A stretch of 64,000 nt of DNA from Glossina fuscipes. Its lineage: Eukaryota > Arthropoda > Insecta > Diptera > Glossinidae. How positions within the stretch are numbered: the first letter of the stretch is position 1; the number at the start of each line of letters is the position of its first letter. Under the pieces are notes generated by a model, which saw only the letters and a list, made by a program, of their open reading frames with translations, did not search any database and was not told where the DNA came from. This document shows, piece by piece, positions 60,601-64,000 of this stretch. Location of the stretch: assembly GCF_014805625.2 (NCBI RefSeq), contig NW_023998415.1:31475581-31539580 (forward strand), given 5' to 3'. The translations under genes were made by a program, and so were the position numbers.

Positions 60601-61919
60601 GGATCAATTGTTTTTTTTCCTTTTATTAGAGGAATTCGGGAAGTGGTATGCGGCCAGAACTAAAAATAAATTACAATATTTTGCGATTGACGATTAAATA
60701 AGAAGTGATTTAATTTTTAGTTTTCTTTAATTTTGCCGCCTAACGCTTCTCGTTAGTCTATGATTGTTCAACTAGTTACTATATTAAATATTTATTATGC
60801 ATATTTAACATATTATATTATATATATTGTAGAGAGTGTTGTAATAGAGCATCGTACTTAAATAATTTGTCTTCTTTTTTTTCTCATAGTTTTTTACTTT
60901 TTTTTTATTTTTTGTATTTTGTTTGATGATTTTTGCTTTATTTTGCTTTAACAAAGTTTCCAACAAAACTTTCCTCTTAAAGCGTATACGTATTTGATAG
61001 CAACTCATCCGACCTTCTCTTATTGTTTGTAAGCGATAGTTTTTTTTTTTTTTTTTTTTTTTTTGCATTTCCATAGCAACTTGAAAAAAGCCGCACCTGA
61101 ATAAATGACCATTTGATTGGTTTATGAATTGATTAAATGAATGAAATTCAAACATTAAATCTCTTCCTTGTTTTTTTTTTTTTTTTTTTTGGTGAATTGC
61201 TTTTCAATGCAACAGAAGCATTGAAGAAGAATAATAACCAATTTTAATGCAACCTTTTTCTTTCTGCCATATATTCATTTGTATTTTTATAGCCACCGCC
61301 ATAAGTGTATATGTTTACTTTGCCACATCCCATGTTATTGTAAAAAACTGTGTTAAACTAGGTTAGACTCGACTGATTATATGTTAAGCATTGGATCATC
61401 TAGATCGACAAATAAAATTACTGTTATAAGAGATATTGCGCAATAATGAACAAAGGGCCTTCAGAGACGGCGTTAAAACATGTGCGAAGAATCTGTAGCA
61501 TCCTCTCGTACTGGCAAAAGAGAAACAAACTACTAAATGGTTATCACCTTCGATTGTGTCGCTCACAAATTTAGCAAAAAATTTTATGACTTCTTATACA
61601 TTATGGTCATGATTAGTTTACTTTATAAATACGCAGCATAATATCGGTTGCATCACATCCACGATGCACCCGAGCCGTGTACAATTCACCTACCAAACAA
61701 AAAGGATGTTTGCAGCGTATTAAGAAATAAATATTGAAATATGTTTACATAGATAGCAATGGCTAACTAGTCGCATTCCGTCGATTTTTGCTTATCATGA
61801 CTATTAAAAGACATATTTTCATTCTTACAGTTCCTTCCATAATGCTTAAATCCTATGCGTTCATCGCACACTATTATCTCAACTCTATCGTATACCTTGC
61901 CTTCTTTCCAGCCAATTTA
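54621..61919. other. Long gene-free stretch
   Basis: About 7.3 kb without a supportable gene. It holds AT-rich DNA, poly-T near 58672-58695, 59881-59901 and 61040-61064, and poly-A near 60439-60461. The 58125-58328 minus frame (67 residues) is protein-like in composition but unrecognised. Confidence 0.5.
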
Positions 61920-62520
61920 CATGATCTACCTTCCACAAGTAACTTTAAAAATAGATGGGTAATTAGTTTCGAAAATGATACTGTGGTGAGTTTTTCCATC
62001 TTTATTTAGCCTGTAAGATTTGACTATCCGGACTTTTGAGCTACCTTTCCAAAGCGGCTTTTGACCACATAATTCTTTAAATAATTCTTCATACTTTGTA
62101 AAGCCCATGCCCGTCATTTTAAATCTGGGATTAAGTTTATTGAATCATTACAACACAATTATCTCTGCACTGAACATTGGAAATCTTTATGGTTTTCGGA
62201 TCCATAGTTTTATTGAACTCATTATTATTTTTACATCGGCATCGCGCAATTTTTCACTTAAACGCTTATTCTCATCAAATCCAGATTTATTGTATCTTTT
62301 ACTCACCTGATTGTTCGCATCGCACGCAAGCAACTCTATCATCTTATCAATTTGCTTGGGCTTGACGGCCTCCGAGGGCATTTAACATTTTCATTTATTT
62401 TCTCAAATCCTTTTGTATTTCGCTCATTACCCTTTTTTGTTCTTATCAAAGGCTTTAACTTCGAATCGATGCTTATTTCGAGCATGTCTTTGATTTTCGC
62501 CTAATCTGGCATTCACTTTT
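61920..62520 (-). pseudogene. Decayed coding-like stretch, possible retrotransposon ORF1
   Basis: On the minus strand, charged protein-like peptides follow one another across frameshifts. At about 62515-62440 the peptide is GENQRHARNKHRFEVKAFDK. A shifted part near 62430-62360 reads NERNTKGFEKINENVK. The frame 62381-62187 begins MPSEAVKPKQIDKMIELLAC, then GFDENKRLSEKLRDADVKII. The frame 62117-61926 has YEELFKELCGQKPLWKGSSK, then VKSYRLNKDGKTHHSIIFET. A charged, coil-prone part followed by an 'RLNKDGK..HSIIF' part resembles the coil-plus-RRM layout of non-LTR ORF1 proteins. A Myb/SANT-like start (KPKQIDKMIELL) is an alternative. A CAG|GTGAGT donor-like site lies within, near 62309-62301. It is broken by several stops and I cannot identify it. 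Confidence 0.35.
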
Positions 62521-62608
62521 ATATTGTATTAGTAGACTATTATTTTTTGGAGACATGACTCGCGAGAATGGCTTTGAGGTTTCCACGATTTAATATGTTT
62601 TAAAAAAT

Positions 62609-62662
<54 letters not shown>

Positions 62663-64000
62663 CTTGAATACATGAACCTCGTCGAACATTATTATTCTAT
62701 TAGTTTTTCTTGCAAATAAAAAAAATTTTAAATGCACGACAAATCAAAATTATTTGCTCATTGCTGTGTATGTATGTGAGTCTGTATGTATCTATATATA
62801 TTCGCGTGAGTGTACGCGTATTTGAACATGAAATAATGTTTTGACATATCATTGAGTTTAAATGCGCATTATAAGTGCACTGGTGCTTGCATAAAATGCA
62901 CATCTGGGCCTGTGTAACAAGAAAAGAAAAAAAAAAAAATGAATAAATAAATAAATATATATAAATATTTCGTTTTCTTGTATCGCTCCTTTAATATATT
63001 TTTAATGTATATTTAAATAGCGTTTCGTAGCGAAACGTAACTGTCTAAATGTATTTCAATTGATAGGCAGACAGACAAACAAACGGATAGATAGATACGC
63101 AAAGCGAATCGGCGGCATTCAATTATAAGCGGCTAAATAGCTTTAATCATATTCTCTTTTCGTTTTTTTTTATTTATTTATTTATTTATTTATTTGCGCA
63201 TGGAAAAAGGGAGGAAGAAAACACTATTCGTGCATGTTGAATGTGTACGCGTAGAGCTTTATGCTCGTTTAACCGTTTTATTTGTGTAAATAATTAAAAA
63301 TTGGCAAATAATTGTTTATTACTAAATGATATAAGCATCTTATGCAGACAAATATTTTTAGAAAACTATATATAAGAGTGTTAGTATATACGATTGCTGT
63401 TGATTGCAATTGCTTTTAGTTAATGAAAATTCGTTTTAGAGGAAATTGTGGATACCTCCACCGCGCAAAACGAACCTATACATATCGTGGATGCACAGTA
63501 AGTGTGTCAACGAACTCTAATGGGACACATTTTTAACACTATAACTACTCTTTAGATCAATTTGATTTTTGCAACAATTAAGCTTCCACAAATGGCTTAT
63601 AGGGCATGTAAAATTCCAAAATTGTTGGTATCTTTTATTCACATTACACGATCTTAAATAATACCCACAATCAAGGCTGTTTTACTAGCTCTGGTTTTCC
63701 AAATATCAATGACACTTCTCTATTTGAAGCATAATTTTTGAGGAATTGCCATAGTCGAAAAAATGAAAATAGAAGGCAGAAATTTGGCATATATGCGCCT
63801 TGATCGATTAAGAATCCAAGGAAAATTTTTTCATATTTTTGCCAATAACCTTTGAAAGTGAAGAAATTAATAAATGGCTCTTCACCATAGGTGTGTCAGG
63901 ACCCCTTCGCATGTTTCATCTCACAATAGTACCGATCGGCTTACTAGCGTGTCCATAACTAATCATAAAATTTTAATTCCAATTTATTTCCAATTTATTC
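62521..64000. other. Gene-free terminal stretch
   Basis: It holds a 48-base poly-T at 62611-62658, a degenerate GACA/GATA run near 63065-63100, and a (TTTA)n array at 63170-63195. No gene is seen in the last 800 bases. Confidence 0.55.
62611..62658. repeat. 48-base poly-T tract
   Basis: An uninterrupted T run. No retroposon body is recognised next to it. Confidence 0.95.

Noticed and set aside
63490..64000. Possible Tc1-like tail
   Set aside because: GTGTGTCAACG at 63499 and GGTGTGTCAGG at 63890 look transposon-like. They are in direct, not inverted, orientation and no coding part is visible.

Overview
The window looks like non-coding nuclear DNA of a higher fly (Diptera, Brachycera; a tsetse-, blow-fly- or fruit-fly-like genome; I cannot name the genus). 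It is strongly AT-rich. It is full of (TA)n, (CA)n/(GT)n, (CATA)n and (AAT)n microsatellites and very long poly-A/poly-T runs. Its recognisable content is decayed transposable elements of typical dipteran families. There is no bacterial-style gene organisation, CRISPR array, rRNA, or tRNA that I could recognise. No intact host protein-coding gene can be supported, so the window is probably intergenic or lies inside very large introns.

Layout. 1-4.5 kb: AT-rich DNA with microsatellites and two copies of an unclassified dispersed repeat ('repeat A', 866-1026 and 4028-4160). 4.6-6.06 kb: the 3' part of a degenerate I-like non-LTR retrotransposon (end of RT, RNase H, terminal Cys/His knuckle), followed at once by a GC-rich block that resembles the 5' end/ORF1 of another element. 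10.43-11.60 kb: a TA-flanked, 1,167-bp pogo/Tigger-like non-autonomous DNA transposon with near-perfect inverted repeats. 12.6-17.8 kb: a nest of small elements. These are DINE/INE-1-like interspersed elements (12650-13086, 16651-17499, 17641-17770), repeat A (13366-13520), and two mariner transposase remnants on the minus strand (13880-14096, 15886-16083). A small cysteine-motif ORF sits inside one DINE-like copy. 18-28 kb: gene-free, with degenerate pyrimidine-rich tracts, but a diverged second copy of the cysteine-motif ORF lies at 25964-26155.

28.4-29.1 kb: a jockey-clade reverse transcriptase fossil. 32.4-33.7 kb: a CpG-rich islet and the best candidate host exon of the window (33351-33695). 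35.6-36.3 kb: a full-length DINE-like element on the minus strand with a (TA)n array at its end. 38.7 kb: a mariner fragment. 40854-40953: a 100-N assembly gap inside poly-T. 46.4 kb: a short R1-type RT fragment. 53.6-54.6 kb: an R1-clade non-LTR remnant with RT thumb and C-terminal knuckle. 61.9-62.5 kb: a coding-like but frameshifted minus-strand stretch, perhaps a retrotransposon ORF1.

Nothing here works together as a pathway. The biology is a record of several transposon families, mostly dead. The items most worth following up are the pogo-like element with its subterminal palindromes, the duplicated cysteine-motif ORF, repeat A, and the two possible coding stretches at 33.4 and 62 kb.
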